This document shows, one piece after another, positions 19,356 to 26,967 of a DNA stretch of 64,000 bases. This DNA is from Kribbella amoyensis (GTDB taxonomy: Bacteria; Actinomycetota; Actinomycetes; Propionibacteriales; Kribbellaceae): NCBI RefSeq assembly GCF_007828865.1, contig NZ_VIVK01000001.1, forward strand, positions 186,001 to 250,000, read 5' to 3'. Numbering within the stretch: position 1 is the first letter of the stretch; every line of letters starts with the position of its first letter. The position numbers were made by a program, and so were the translations under genes. The notes beneath the pieces are model-generated. The model made no database searches. It worked only from the letters and a program-made list of their open reading frames with translations, and was not told the DNA's origin.

Positions 19356-20612
19356 TCAGCAGGCGGCGGCGCGATCCAGGAGCAGGACACGTTCGCGTTC
19401 GTTCCGGGTCAGGCCGGCGGCCCGCTCGAACTCGACCCGCGCCTCGGCGAGCCGGCCGAGCTTGAACAGCAGGTCCCCGCGGACGCTCGGCAGCAGGTGG
19501 TACCCCTTCAGCGAGGGCTCGTCGAGCAACGTGTCGACCGCCTCCAGTCCACGCTCGGGACCGAACGCCATCGACAGCGCGACCGCCCTGTTCAGCTCGA
19601 CCACCGGCGACGGCGTGACCTGCGCGAGCACCTCGTACAGTCCGGCGATGGTGGCCCAGTCGGTGTCGTCGGCCTCGGCGGCCCGGGCGTGACAGGCGGC
19701 GATCGCGGCCTGCAGCAGGTACGGCCCGGGTGGTGCCTCCTGCGCCCACGCGCGGTCGATGCTCTCCAGACCACGGCGGATCAGCAACCGGTCCCAGCGC
19801 CGGCGGTCCTGGTCGAGCAGCAGGACGGGCTCACCGTTCGGACCGACGCGTGCGTTCGCCCGGGACGCCTGCAGCTCCATCAGCGCGAGCAGCCCGTGCA
19901 CCTCCGGCTCCTGCGGCATCAGCTCGGCCAGCAACCGGCCGAGCCGCAGCGCCTCGTTGCACAGCGCCGGCCGCATCCAGTCGTCGCCCGCGGTCGCGGA
20001 GTAGCCCTCGTTGTAGATCAGGTAGATCACTTCGAGCACCGAGGACAGCCGCTCGACCAGGTCGTCCCCGGCCGGCACCTCGAACTCGACCCCGGCCTTG
20101 GCCAGGTTCCGTTTGGCCCGGACGATGCGCTGGGCAATGGTCGGCTCGGGGGCGAGGAACGCGCGGGCGATCTCGTCGGTCTTCAGGCCGCCGAGCAGCC
20201 GCAGCGTCAGGCTGACCCGGGCGTCGGTGGTCAGCACCGGGTGGCAGGCGGTGAACACGAGCCGGAGCAGGTCGTCCTCGATGTGGTCCTCGAGGATCGC
20301 CTCCACGTCGTCCTCGACGCTGTCGCCGTCGATCTCCAGCTGGTGGCCCATCTCGGCCAGCTTGCGCTGGTAGGTCTCCTTGCGCCGGATCAGGTCGATC
20401 GCCCGCCGCTTCGCGATCGCCATCAACCAGGCGCCCGGGTTGTTCGGCACGCCCGACTCCGGCCATTGCTCGAGCGCCGCGACCAACGCGTCCTGGGCCA
20501 GTTCCTCGGCCAGTCCGACGTCGCGCACGATCCGCGCGACGCCGGCGATGATCCGTGCCGACTCGATCCGCCAGACCGCGTCGATCGCCCCGTGGGTGTC
20601 CGTAACCGTCAC
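19356..20612 (-). CDS. ECF sigma factor with C-terminal helical extension (ECF42-like)
   Basis: 418 residues. Region sigma2 (about 10-80) includes GLAEELAQDALVAALEQWP and NNPGAWLMAIAKRRAIDLIRRK; sigma4 (about 115-175) includes LRLLGGLKTDEIARAFLAPEPTIAQRIVRAKRNL. A long C-terminal domain with TPR-like helices (IYLIYNEGYSATAGDDWMRPALCNEALRLGR) replaces an anti-sigma factor partner. This architecture and the adjacent DGPF gene define the ECF42 group, in which the C-terminal extension controls activity. GTG at 20612 is the chosen start (MTVTDTHGAIDAV); no strong ribosome binding site is seen. The DGPF gene lies 105 bases upstream with a perfect hairpin in between. Confidence 0.92.
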   Translation of the reverse strand: MTVTDTHGAIDAVWRIESARIIAGVARIVRDVGLAEELAQDALVAALEQWPESGVPNNPGAWLMAIAKRRAIDLIRRKETYQRKLAEMGHQLEIDGDSVEDDVEAILEDHIEDDLLRLVFTACHPVLTTDARVSLTLRLLGGLKTDEIARAFLAPEPTIAQRIVRAKRNLAKAGVEFEVPAGDDLVERLSSVLEVIYLIYNEGYSATAGDDWMRPALCNEALRLGRLLAELMPQEPEVHGLLALMELQASRANARVGPNGEPVLLLDQDRRRWDRLLIRRGLESIDRAWAQEAPPGPYLLQAAIAACHARAAEADDTDWATIAGLYEVLAQVTPSPVVELNRAVALSMAFGPERGLEAVDTLLDEPSLKGYHLLPSVRGDLLFKLGRLAEARVEFERAAGLTRNERERVLLLDRAAAC

Positions 20613-20678
20613 GCGACCGATGGAACCCCAACCCGGCAGCCAGAGCAAGCCACTTCCGGCCGGAGTGCACCGCGGGTT

Positions 20679-20711
20679 CCCTGAGAGTGCACGGTGAGTG
20701 CACTCTCAGGG
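20679..20711. terminator. Perfect 14-bp hairpin between DGPF and ECF sigma genes
   Basis: CCCTGAGAGTGCAC (20679-20692) pairs perfectly with GTGCACTCTCAGGG (20698-20711) around a GGTGA loop. It lies seven bases after the DGPF stop and 67 bases before the sigma start, both on the minus strand. A further GAGTGCAC occurs at 20663-20670. It may end or attenuate DGPF transcripts, protect their 3' ends, or act as a DNA operator. There is no U-tract. Confidence 0.7.
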
Positions 20712-20717
20712 GCTGAA

Positions 20718-21095
20718 TCAGTCCTTCCAGACGTCAGCGGCGGGGTCGAAGTCGGCTTCCTCGACGACGCGGCGGACCTCGACCTCGGCGTCCAGGGCCT
20801 CGGCGAGGCGGGCGGCCCACTCGATCGCCTCGTCCCGGGACCGGACGTCGAGGACCATGAATCCGCCGATCAGTTCCTTGGTCTCGGTGAACGGCCCGTC
20901 CGTGACGGTGCGCTTGCCCCCGGCCACCTTCACCCGGGCGCCGAGCGAACTACGGTGCACGCCCTCGCCGAGCAACAGCACGCCGGCCTTGGTCATGTCG
21001 TCGACCACCTGCCCGACCGCCTCGCCGACCGCCGGCGCCGGCATCCGCCCGGCTTCGCTGTTCTCGTCCGCCTTGTTGATGATCATGTACCGCAT
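20718..21095 (-). CDS. DGPF/YCII-domain protein, partner of the ECF sigma factor
   Basis: 125-residue YCII-related protein with the name-giving motif TDGPFTETKELIGGFMVLDV and the usual N-terminus MRYMIINKADENSEAG. These small ferredoxin-like-fold proteins are encoded next to ECF42 sigma factors and are typically members of the sigma regulon; their biochemical function is not settled. ATG at 21095 follows GGGAG at nine bases. The in-frame extension upstream is not needed. Confidence 0.9.
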   Translation of the reverse strand: MRYMIINKADENSEAGRMPAPAVGEAVGQVVDDMTKAGVLLLGEGVHRSSLGARVKVAGGKRTVTDGPFTETKELIGGFMVLDVRSRDEAIEWAARLAEALDAEVEVRRVVEEADFDPAADVWKD

Positions 21096-21181
21096 TGCCG
21101 TCAGCTCCCTGGTTCGTTGGTCGATCACTCACCCACTCGTCGACCAGCGCACCGGAGGATCGACATCCGGATCCCGATTCC

Positions 21182-22186
21182 TCAGATCCGTACCAGCATC
21201 TTGCCGGTGTTCGCGCCCCGCAGCACCCCGATCAGCGCTCCCGGCGCCTCGGCGAGCCCGTCCACGACCGTCGACTCGGCCCGCAACCGCCCGTCGGCCA
21301 GCCAGCGCACCGCCCGGCCGACGTACTCTCCGAGCAGGTCGAAGTGGTCCGTCACCTGGATCCCGCGCAGCGTGAGCGACTTGTAGACCACGTCCAGCAG
21401 GTTGTCAGGCGCCGGGACCGCCGTGTTGTAGCCACTGACCGACCCGATCAACGCGGCCCGGCCGTGCGGACGCAGATTGTCGATCGCCGCCCGCAGGTGG
21501 TCGCCGCCCACGTTGTCCAGGTACACGTCCAGTCCGTCGGGTGCCGCGGCCCGCAGTTGGCCGGCCAGGTCCCCGGCCCAGTAGTCGAGGGCCACGTCGA
21601 ATCCGAAGTCCTCGATCAGCTTCTTGGCCTTCAGCGGCCCACCGGCCGAGCCGATCACCCTGGCCGCACCGAGTTGCTTCGCCACCTGACCCGCGACCGA
21701 GCCGACCGCCCCGGCCGCCGCCGAGACGAACACGATGTCCCCCTCGCGGACCTGCACGATCCGCGTCAGCGCCGCGTACGCCGTGAGCCCGGTGACGCCG
21801 AGGACCCCCAAGTACGACTCCGGCGGCGCCACGGTGGTGTCCACCACGAGCGCGTCGGCGGCGTCGACCACGGCGTACTCCCGCCAGCCGAGGAAGTGGC
21901 TGACCGTTGCCCCGACCGGGATGCCGTCGGCCTCCGAGGCGATCACCTCGCCGAGCGCACCGCCGTCCATCACCTCGCCGATCCGGAACGGCGGCAGGCC
22001 ACCGGTCACCTCGTCCATCCGGCCGCGCATGTACGGGTCGACGGAGATCCAGGTGTTCCGGACGAGCACCTGACCGGCCTTCGGGACCGGGACCGGTGCC
22101 GTGGTGAGCTCGAAGTCGGCCGGTGTCGGTTCTCCGTGCGGACGAGCGGCGAGCCGGACTTCCTGACCGCTGAGCGGCTGGTTCAT
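21182..22186 (-). CDS. NADP-dependent zinc-free MDR oxidoreductase (CurA/leukotriene B4 dehydrogenase type)
   Basis: 334-residue medium-chain reductase without zinc ligands. The N-terminal GroES-like part contains ISVDPYMRGRMDE; the Rossmann part contains VFVSAAAGAVGSVAGQVAKQLGA and DVYLDNVGGDHL. This group reduces the C=C bond of alpha,beta-unsaturated ketones and aldehydes with NADPH. ATG at 22186 is preferred, with AGGAGAGGA upstream; a GTG at 22189 is the alternative. It is divergent from the SARP regulator with an 82-base gap, so the two may share control. Confidence 0.92.
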   Translation of the reverse strand: MNQPLSGQEVRLAARPHGEPTPADFELTTAPVPVPKAGQVLVRNTWISVDPYMRGRMDEVTGGLPPFRIGEVMDGGALGEVIASEADGIPVGATVSHFLGWREYAVVDAADALVVDTTVAPPESYLGVLGVTGLTAYAALTRIVQVREGDIVFVSAAAGAVGSVAGQVAKQLGAARVIGSAGGPLKAKKLIEDFGFDVALDYWAGDLAGQLRAAAPDGLDVYLDNVGGDHLRAAIDNLRPHGRAALIGSVSGYNTAVPAPDNLLDVVYKSLTLRGIQVTDHFDLLGEYVGRAVRWLADGRLRAESTVVDGLAEAPGALIGVLRGANTGKMLVRI

Positions 22187-22232
22187 CACTGGGTTCCTCT
22201 CCTAGCTGGGTGATACCAGCGTTGAACGGAGA

Positions 22233-22261
22233 CCTGTCGGTTCCCTGTCGGCCGGTAGCGT
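22233..22261 (+). promoter_or_regulatory. SARP-type direct repeat and -10 box of the SARP gene
   Basis: CTGTCGG occurs twice (22234-22240 and 22245-22251), the starts exactly 11 bases apart (7-base repeat, 4-base spacer TTCC). This is the arrangement bound by SARP regulators. A -10 box TAGCGT (22256-22261) follows, and the ATG is seven bases later, so the transcript looks leaderless. Autoregulation is inferred. Confidence 0.5.
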
Positions 22262-22268
22262 GGGCGGC

Positions 22269-25200
22269 ATGCGCTTCGGGGTACTCGGTCCGGTCACGGC
22301 CTGGACCGACACCGGTGAGCCGGTCCGGATCCCCGAGCTGAAGGTGCGGGCGGTCCTGGCCGATCTGCTCGCGCACCGGGGCCGGATCGTCTCGGCCGAC
22401 CGTCTCACCGAGGACCTGTACGCCGACGCCCCGCCCGCCAACCCGGCCGGTACGGTCCAGCTGAAGATCTCGCGGCTCCGGCACGCGCTCGACCACGCCG
22501 AACCAGGCGCCCGGTCCCTGGTGGTCTCCCGGTCCCCCGGCTACCTGCTGACCACCGAGGCCGTCGACGCGGACGAGTTCCTCGACCTGGTACGCCGTGC
22601 GCGGGTGGCCGCGGCTCCACGGGAACGGGTCCGGCTGCTCCGCGAAGCGCTCGGGTTGTGGCGCGGTCCGGCGTACGCGGATTTCGCCGACGAGACGTTC
22701 ACCCGGTCCGCGATCCTGCGGCTGGAGGAGGAGCGCCTCTCGGCCGAGGAGGAGCTCGCCGAAGCCCGGCTGGAGCTCGGTGAGCACCATCAACTCGCCG
22801 CGGAGCTCACCGAACAGGTGACCCTTCATCCGTTGCGCCAGCGGCTCCGGGCGGCGTACCTGCTCGCCCTCTACCGCTCCGGCCGGCACGCGGACGCGCT
22901 CGCCGGGTACGACGAACTACGCCACCAGCTTGCCGAGGACCTCGGCCTCGATCCCACCCCGGAACTCGCCGCCCTGCACACCGCGATCCTGCGCCAGGAC
23001 CCGGCCCTCACCTTGACCCCGCGCGGTACCAATCTGCCGGCCGGCCTGACCGAGCTGATCGGGCGCGAGTCCGTGCTCGACAAGGTGAGCGCGGGGCTGA
23101 AGCGAGGCCGCCTGGTCACGCTGGTCGGTCCAGGCGGTACGGGCAAGACCCGCGTCGCCCTGGCCGCGGCGAGCGAACAGGAGGACGCGTGGTTGGTCGA
23201 GCTCGCCGCGCTGGACCGGACGGCTGATCCGGAGACCATCGCGGCCACGGCCCTCACCAGCCTCGGCATCCGCGAACCGTCCGACCGCCGCACCTCGCGG
23301 GAGCCAGGACCACACGGTCAGGCGGAGCGGCTCCTGGTCGAGGCGCTGCGCGGGCGGCAAATGGTGCTGCTGTTGGACAACTGCGAGCACGTCGCCGACG
23401 CCGCGGCCCAGCTGGCCGAGACCGTACTGCGGGCCGCGCCGGGCGTGCGGGTGCTGGCGACAGGGCAACAGGTACTGGGTGTGCCCGGCGAGGTCGTGAT
23501 CGCGGTCCCTCCGCTCGGGTTGCCGGTCGACGACGAGCCGCTGACGGCTTCGGCCGCGGTCCAGCTGTTCACCGCGCGAGCCGGTCTCACCGTGACGGAC
23601 CAGAACGCGACCGCGATTCGCCGGATCTGTCTCGGCCTGGACGGCAACCCGCTCGCCCTCGAACTGGCCGCCGCCCGCGTCCGCGTCCTCGGTGTCGGCG
23701 AGCTCGCCGCGCGGCTGGACGACCGGCTCGCGCTGCTCAGTTCCGGACGGCGGACCGGACCGGCCCGGCAGCAGACCTTGCGGGCGATGATCGACTGGAG
23801 CTGGCAGCTGCTCTCCCCGGCCGAGCAGACCGTGCTCCGCCGGCTCGCGACCCACGCCGACTCGTTCAGCCTCGACGCGGCCGTCTCCGTTGCCCAGGAC
23901 AACGATGCGGTCAACGATGCAATCAACGGTGACCACGACGTCGCCGCCGCCGTCCTGGGGCTGGCCGATCGGTCGCTCGTGACGACGCTGGAGACGTCGA
24001 CCGGGCAGCGTTTCCGGTTGCTCGAGTCCGTCCGGGCGTTCGCGGCCGAGCAACTCGAGGAGTCTGGTGAGGCCGAGTCGGTCCAGCGGCGACACCTCGC
24101 GTACTACCTGGACCTGGCCGCACGGGCGCAACTCCACTCGGCGGATCAGCTGAGCTGGCTCGACCGCCTCGACGCCGAGACCGCGGAATTCCGTCATGCG
24201 TTCGACCACGCGGTGAGTACGGCCGACGGGGCGCACGCGCTTCGGCTGGCGAGCAGCCTGGGCTGGTACTGGTTCCTTCGCGGGCGGCTGATCGAAGCCC
24301 GGCGTACGCTCGCCACCGCCCTGACGCTCCCCGGGCCGGCAACCGACCGCGCCGCAGTCGAAGTCTGGCAAACAGCCCTCGCCCTCCTCTGCGGCGAGAC
24401 CCCCAGCAACCCGAGTGTCAACGGTCAGATCCGCGCGGATCAGCTGCGGGCGAGCGTCGTCGGTACGCGGGAAGCCGTGTCGACTGTGGATCTGCGGGCG
24501 GCCGCGGACGCCGCCCGGTTGGGGATCGCCGATCCGGTGGAGGCTGCTCGGGCGGTGTGGTTGCTGGCCTATGCGAATCGCGGGTTCGGTGATCCGGCAA
24601 CGACCGAAGAGCTGGTCGCGACGGCTCTGCGGGCGTCACGGGAGCTGGCCGACGACTGGGGGGTCGCGGCATCGCTGAGTCTCCGCGCGACGTTACGCCG
24701 AGCACGCAGCGAGCTGGCAGCAGCGGAGCGCGACGCCCACGAGGCCGAGCGGATCTTCCGCCGGCTGGGCGATCGCTGGGGGTTGCTGAAGGCAACCAGT
24801 ACGCGGGCCGAGCTGGCCGAGATCGAGGGCGACTATCCGAGCGCGGCCGAGCACCACCGGACCGGGCGGCGCCTCGCCGAGGACCTCGGACGGTGGTGCG
24901 AGGTGTCGTTCAAGTTGTCCGGACTCGGCCGGATCGCATTGCTGACCGGAGACACGGCAGCGGCCGACGACCTGCACCACCGGGCGTTACGGATCGCGGT
25001 GGAGCAGTCGGACGAGGTCGCCGAGGAGTTCGCCGAGATGGGCCTGGCGTTGTCGGCCCGCCGCCAGCATCGCCTCGACGACGCCGAGCGGCACCTGCGC
25101 CGCTGGCTGCACTGGCTCACCCGGGTCGACGGTGAACCAGGCCTCGCCCTCGTCCTCGCCGAGCTCGGCTTCGTCGCCGAACTGCGCGGCGACCCCGAAA

Positions 25201-25430
25201 TCGCCCTGGCCCGGCACCGCGACTCCCAAGCCGCGGCCGAGAAACTCGGCGACCCCCGCGCGATCGCCCTCGCCCTCGAAGGCCAGGCCGGCGCCCACTC
25301 GTCCGCCGGCCGACTCCACCAGGCCCGCCGCCTCCTCGCCGAAGCCGCCGCCCTCCGCACCTCGGTCGGCGCACCCCTCCCACCCGCCGAACGAGGCGAC
25401 CTGGACCGCATCACCGCCCGTCTCGGCTGA
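22269..25430 (+). CDS. SARP/AfsR-type regulator with ATPase and TPR domains
   Basis: 1053-residue regulator. Order of domains: OmpR-like winged helix (about 1-95), bacterial transcriptional activation domain BTAD (about 100-245), NB-ARC-type ATPase with P-loop GPGGTGKTRVAL near residue 285 and Walker B MVLLLDNCEHVAD near 360, a winged-helix-like stretch (about 440-560), and TPR repeats to the end. Large SARPs activate secondary-metabolite or developmental genes in actinomycetes. No biosynthetic cluster lies nearby, so the target is open; the divergent MDR gene is a candidate. ATG at 22269 follows a -10 box at leaderless spacing. Composition switches from C-rich to G-rich near 24420. The 3' end overlaps the convergent SDR gene by 20 bases. 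Confidence 0.93.
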   Translation: MRFGVLGPVTAWTDTGEPVRIPELKVRAVLADLLAHRGRIVSADRLTEDLYADAPPANPAGTVQLKISRLRHALDHAEPGARSLVVSRSPGYLLTTEAVDADEFLDLVRRARVAAAPRERVRLLREALGLWRGPAYADFADETFTRSAILRLEEERLSAEEELAEARLELGEHHQLAAELTEQVTLHPLRQRLRAAYLLALYRSGRHADALAGYDELRHQLAEDLGLDPTPELAALHTAILRQDPALTLTPRGTNLPAGLTELIGRESVLDKVSAGLKRGRLVTLVGPGGTGKTRVALAAASEQEDAWLVELAALDRTADPETIAATALTSLGIREPSDRRTSREPGPHGQAERLLVEALRGRQMVLLLDNCEHVADAAAQLAETVLRAAPGVRVLATGQQVLGVPGEVVIAVPPLGLPVDDEPLTASAAVQLFTARAGLTVTDQNATAIRRICLGLDGNPLALELAAARVRVLGVGELAARLDDRLALLSSGRRTGPARQQTLRAMIDWSWQLLSPAEQTVLRRLATHADSFSLDAAVSVAQDNDAVNDAINGDHDVAAAVLGLADRSLVTTLETSTGQRFRLLESVRAFAAEQLEESGEAESVQRRHLAYYLDLAARAQLHSADQLSWLDRLDAETAEFRHAFDHAVSTADGAHALRLASSLGWYWFLRGRLIEARRTLATALTLPGPATDRAAVEVWQTALALLCGETPSNPSVNGQIRADQLRASVVGTREAVSTVDLRAAADAARLGIADPVEAARAVWLLAYANRGFGDPATTEELVATALRASRELADDWGVAASLSLRATLRRARSELAAAERDAHEAERIFRRLGDRWGLLKATSTRAELAEIEGDYPSAAEHHRTGRRLAEDLGRWCEVSFKLSGLGRIALLTGDTAAADDLHHRALRIAVEQSDEVAEEFAEMGLALSARRQHRLDDAERHLRRWLHWLTRVDGEPGLALVLAELGFVAELRGDPEIALARHRDSQAAAEKLGDPRAIALALEGQAGAHSSAGRLHQARRLLAEAAALRTSVGAPLPPAERGDLDRITARLG

Positions 25431-26271
25431 CGTCCGTGCTCCACCTGGTCGGGTCGAGGACGTGCGCGGTCAGGTCGTACAGGCGGCGCGCCTTGTCCGG
25501 GTCGAAGGTCGCGAGACCCGGATCGACGGGCTTGTCGACGGCTCGCAGGACAAGGCGCTCGGGTGGTTGGTGGTCCATCAGTTCGAGGGTGCTCCGGACA
25601 CTCCGCTCGGGCGGTGTGGCGAAGAGCCTGGCGAGTACGGAGGCCGCCGCGCGGTACGGCTGGGGTAGGTGGTTGGTGCCGCTGCGGGTGTACGGCGGGC
25701 GGAGTTGGAGGTACTTGGTCCGGCCGTCCGGGTGGTTCTGCAGGTAGTGCACGCCGAGCAGGTCGTTCGCGCGGCCGCTGCTGATCGTGGTGCGGACGGC
25801 GCTGTAGTTCCGGGTGGACTGCAGGTCGTCCCAGTTCACGTCGCCCTTGGTGATGCCGGTGGCGCCGATGCTCGTGATGATCGGGGCGTCGCCGCGTTCG
25901 AGCAGGTCGGTCAGCCGGTAGCTCAGGACGAAGCGGCTCAGGTAGTAGAGCACGAACGAGCCCTCGAACCCGTCCGCCGTCTCGTGCCGCTTGACGAACG
26001 GCAGCATCGCGGCCAGCACGACCGCGTCGAGCGAATCGTGGCGGGCCCGGAGCTCCTCGACCACCCGGTGGTTCTCCGCGATCGAGAGCAGGTCCGCGTG
26101 GACGAACGAAGCCCGGTCCCCCGCACCCGCGGCCGCCGCGTCGGCGAGGAACCGCTCACCCCGCGACGGCGTACTCCCGACGACCGTCACCCGAGCGCCC
26201 TGACCGAGGTAGTGATCGGCGATCGCCCGGCCCATCCCGGTCGTTCCGCCGGCCACGAAGACGTTGCGCAT
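25411..26271 (-). CDS. Short-chain dehydrogenase/reductase-like protein (atypical)
   Basis: 286 residues with an N-terminal nucleotide-binding motif VFVAGGTTGMGRAIADHYL. The usual catalytic YxxxK is not clear: the expected region reads TSIGATGITKGDVNWDDLQ...SSGRANDLLGVHYLQ, so catalysis may be altered or lost. ATG at 26271 follows GGGAGGAA. The gene is divergent from a TetR regulator and shares two palindromic operators with it, so its expression is probably released by a TetR ligand. Its stop lies inside the SARP coding end. Confidence 0.85.
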   Translation of the reverse strand: MRNVFVAGGTTGMGRAIADHYLGQGARVTVVGSTPSRGERFLADAAAAGAGDRASFVHADLLSIAENHRVVEELRARHDSLDAVVLAAMLPFVKRHETADGFEGSFVLYYLSRFVLSYRLTDLLERGDAPIITSIGATGITKGDVNWDDLQSTRNYSAVRTTISSGRANDLLGVHYLQNHPDGRTKYLQLRPPYTRSGTNHLPQPYRAAASVLARLFATPPERSVRSTLELMDHQPPERLVLRAVDKPVDPGLATFDPDKARRLYDLTAHVLDPTRWSTDVSRDGR

Positions 26272-26284
26272 GGTTCCTCCCGTC

Positions 26285-26308
26285 ATAAGTCATCGATCGA
26301 TGACTTAT
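26285..26308. promoter_or_regulatory. Perfect 24-bp palindrome, TetR operator 1
   Basis: Half-site ATAAGTCATCGA followed directly by its reverse complement. It lies 13 bases before the SDR start, so a bound repressor would block that promoter. Confidence 0.8.
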
Positions 26309-26343
26309 CTGTTGGCGAGGAGCCTAGGCAGGCGGTGAGTACG

Positions 26344-26363
26344 ATGTCAACGATCGATGACTT
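26344..26363. promoter_or_regulatory. TetR operator 2 (imperfect copy)
   Basis: 18 of 20 bases match the core of the palindrome at 26285-26308; the right half CGATGACTT is intact. It ends seven bases before the GGAGGAG of the TetR gene. Centres of the two sites are 57 bases apart. Confidence 0.7.
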
Positions 26364-26380
26364 GTTCTCCGGAGGAGCCG

Positions 26381-26965
26381 ATGGCGCAGAAGCGGGACCG
26401 CGAGGCGACCAGGGCCCGGTTGCTGGAGTGCGCCCGGCTGCGGTTCGCGCGGGACGGGTACGACGGGACCAGCGTGCGCGACGTCGCCGGGGACGCCGGG
26501 GTGGACGCCGCCCTGGTGTTCCGGTACTTCGGGTCGAAGTCCGGGCTGTTCTCCGAGGCGATGGCGACGTCGTCCGGCCAGGTCACGCTGCCGGCCGGGC
26601 CGGTCGAGGAGTTGCCCGCGAAGCTGTTGCGCCAGCTGGTCTTCGAGGACTGGGCCGAGTACGCCGGCGAGCACCCGCTGATCGCGATGCTCCGCTCGGC
26701 CGGCCACGACGACCTGCGCGCCCGGGTCCGCCAGCAGGTCTGCGACGGCTACCTGGGCACCCTCCAGCAGCTTGCTGAAGGCCACGAAGACGCCGAGCTC
26801 CGGACCGAGCTCTTCGCCGCCTGGCTCCTCGGCATCGGCATCCTCCGCACCGCGGTAGGCACCCCGACCCTCACCCAGGCCACCGAAGCCGACCTGGCCC
26901 CCCATCTGGCCGCCGTAGCCCAAGCCCTCTTCGGCCGCCCGATCCCGGAAGCCCCAGAAAACTAG
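26381..26965 (+). CDS. TetR/AcrR-family regulator
   Basis: 194 residues with a TetR HTH at about 8-55 (REATRARLLECARLRFARDGYDGTSVRDVAGDAGVDAALVFRYFGSKSGLF) and a C-terminal ligand domain of the TetR_C_17-like type. ATG at 26381 is three bases after GGAGGAG; an earlier in-frame ATG at 26357 would lie within operator 2. It is divergent from the SDR-like gene and most likely represses both. The stop is two bases from the stop of the convergent LCP gene. Confidence 0.92.
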   Translation: MAQKRDREATRARLLECARLRFARDGYDGTSVRDVAGDAGVDAALVFRYFGSKSGLFSEAMATSSGQVTLPAGPVEELPAKLLRQLVFEDWAEYAGEHPLIAMLRSAGHDDLRARVRQQVCDGYLGTLQQLAEGHEDAELRTELFAAWLLGIGILRTAVGTPTLTQATEADLAPHLAAVAQALFGRPIPEAPEN

Positions 26966-26967
26966 CT

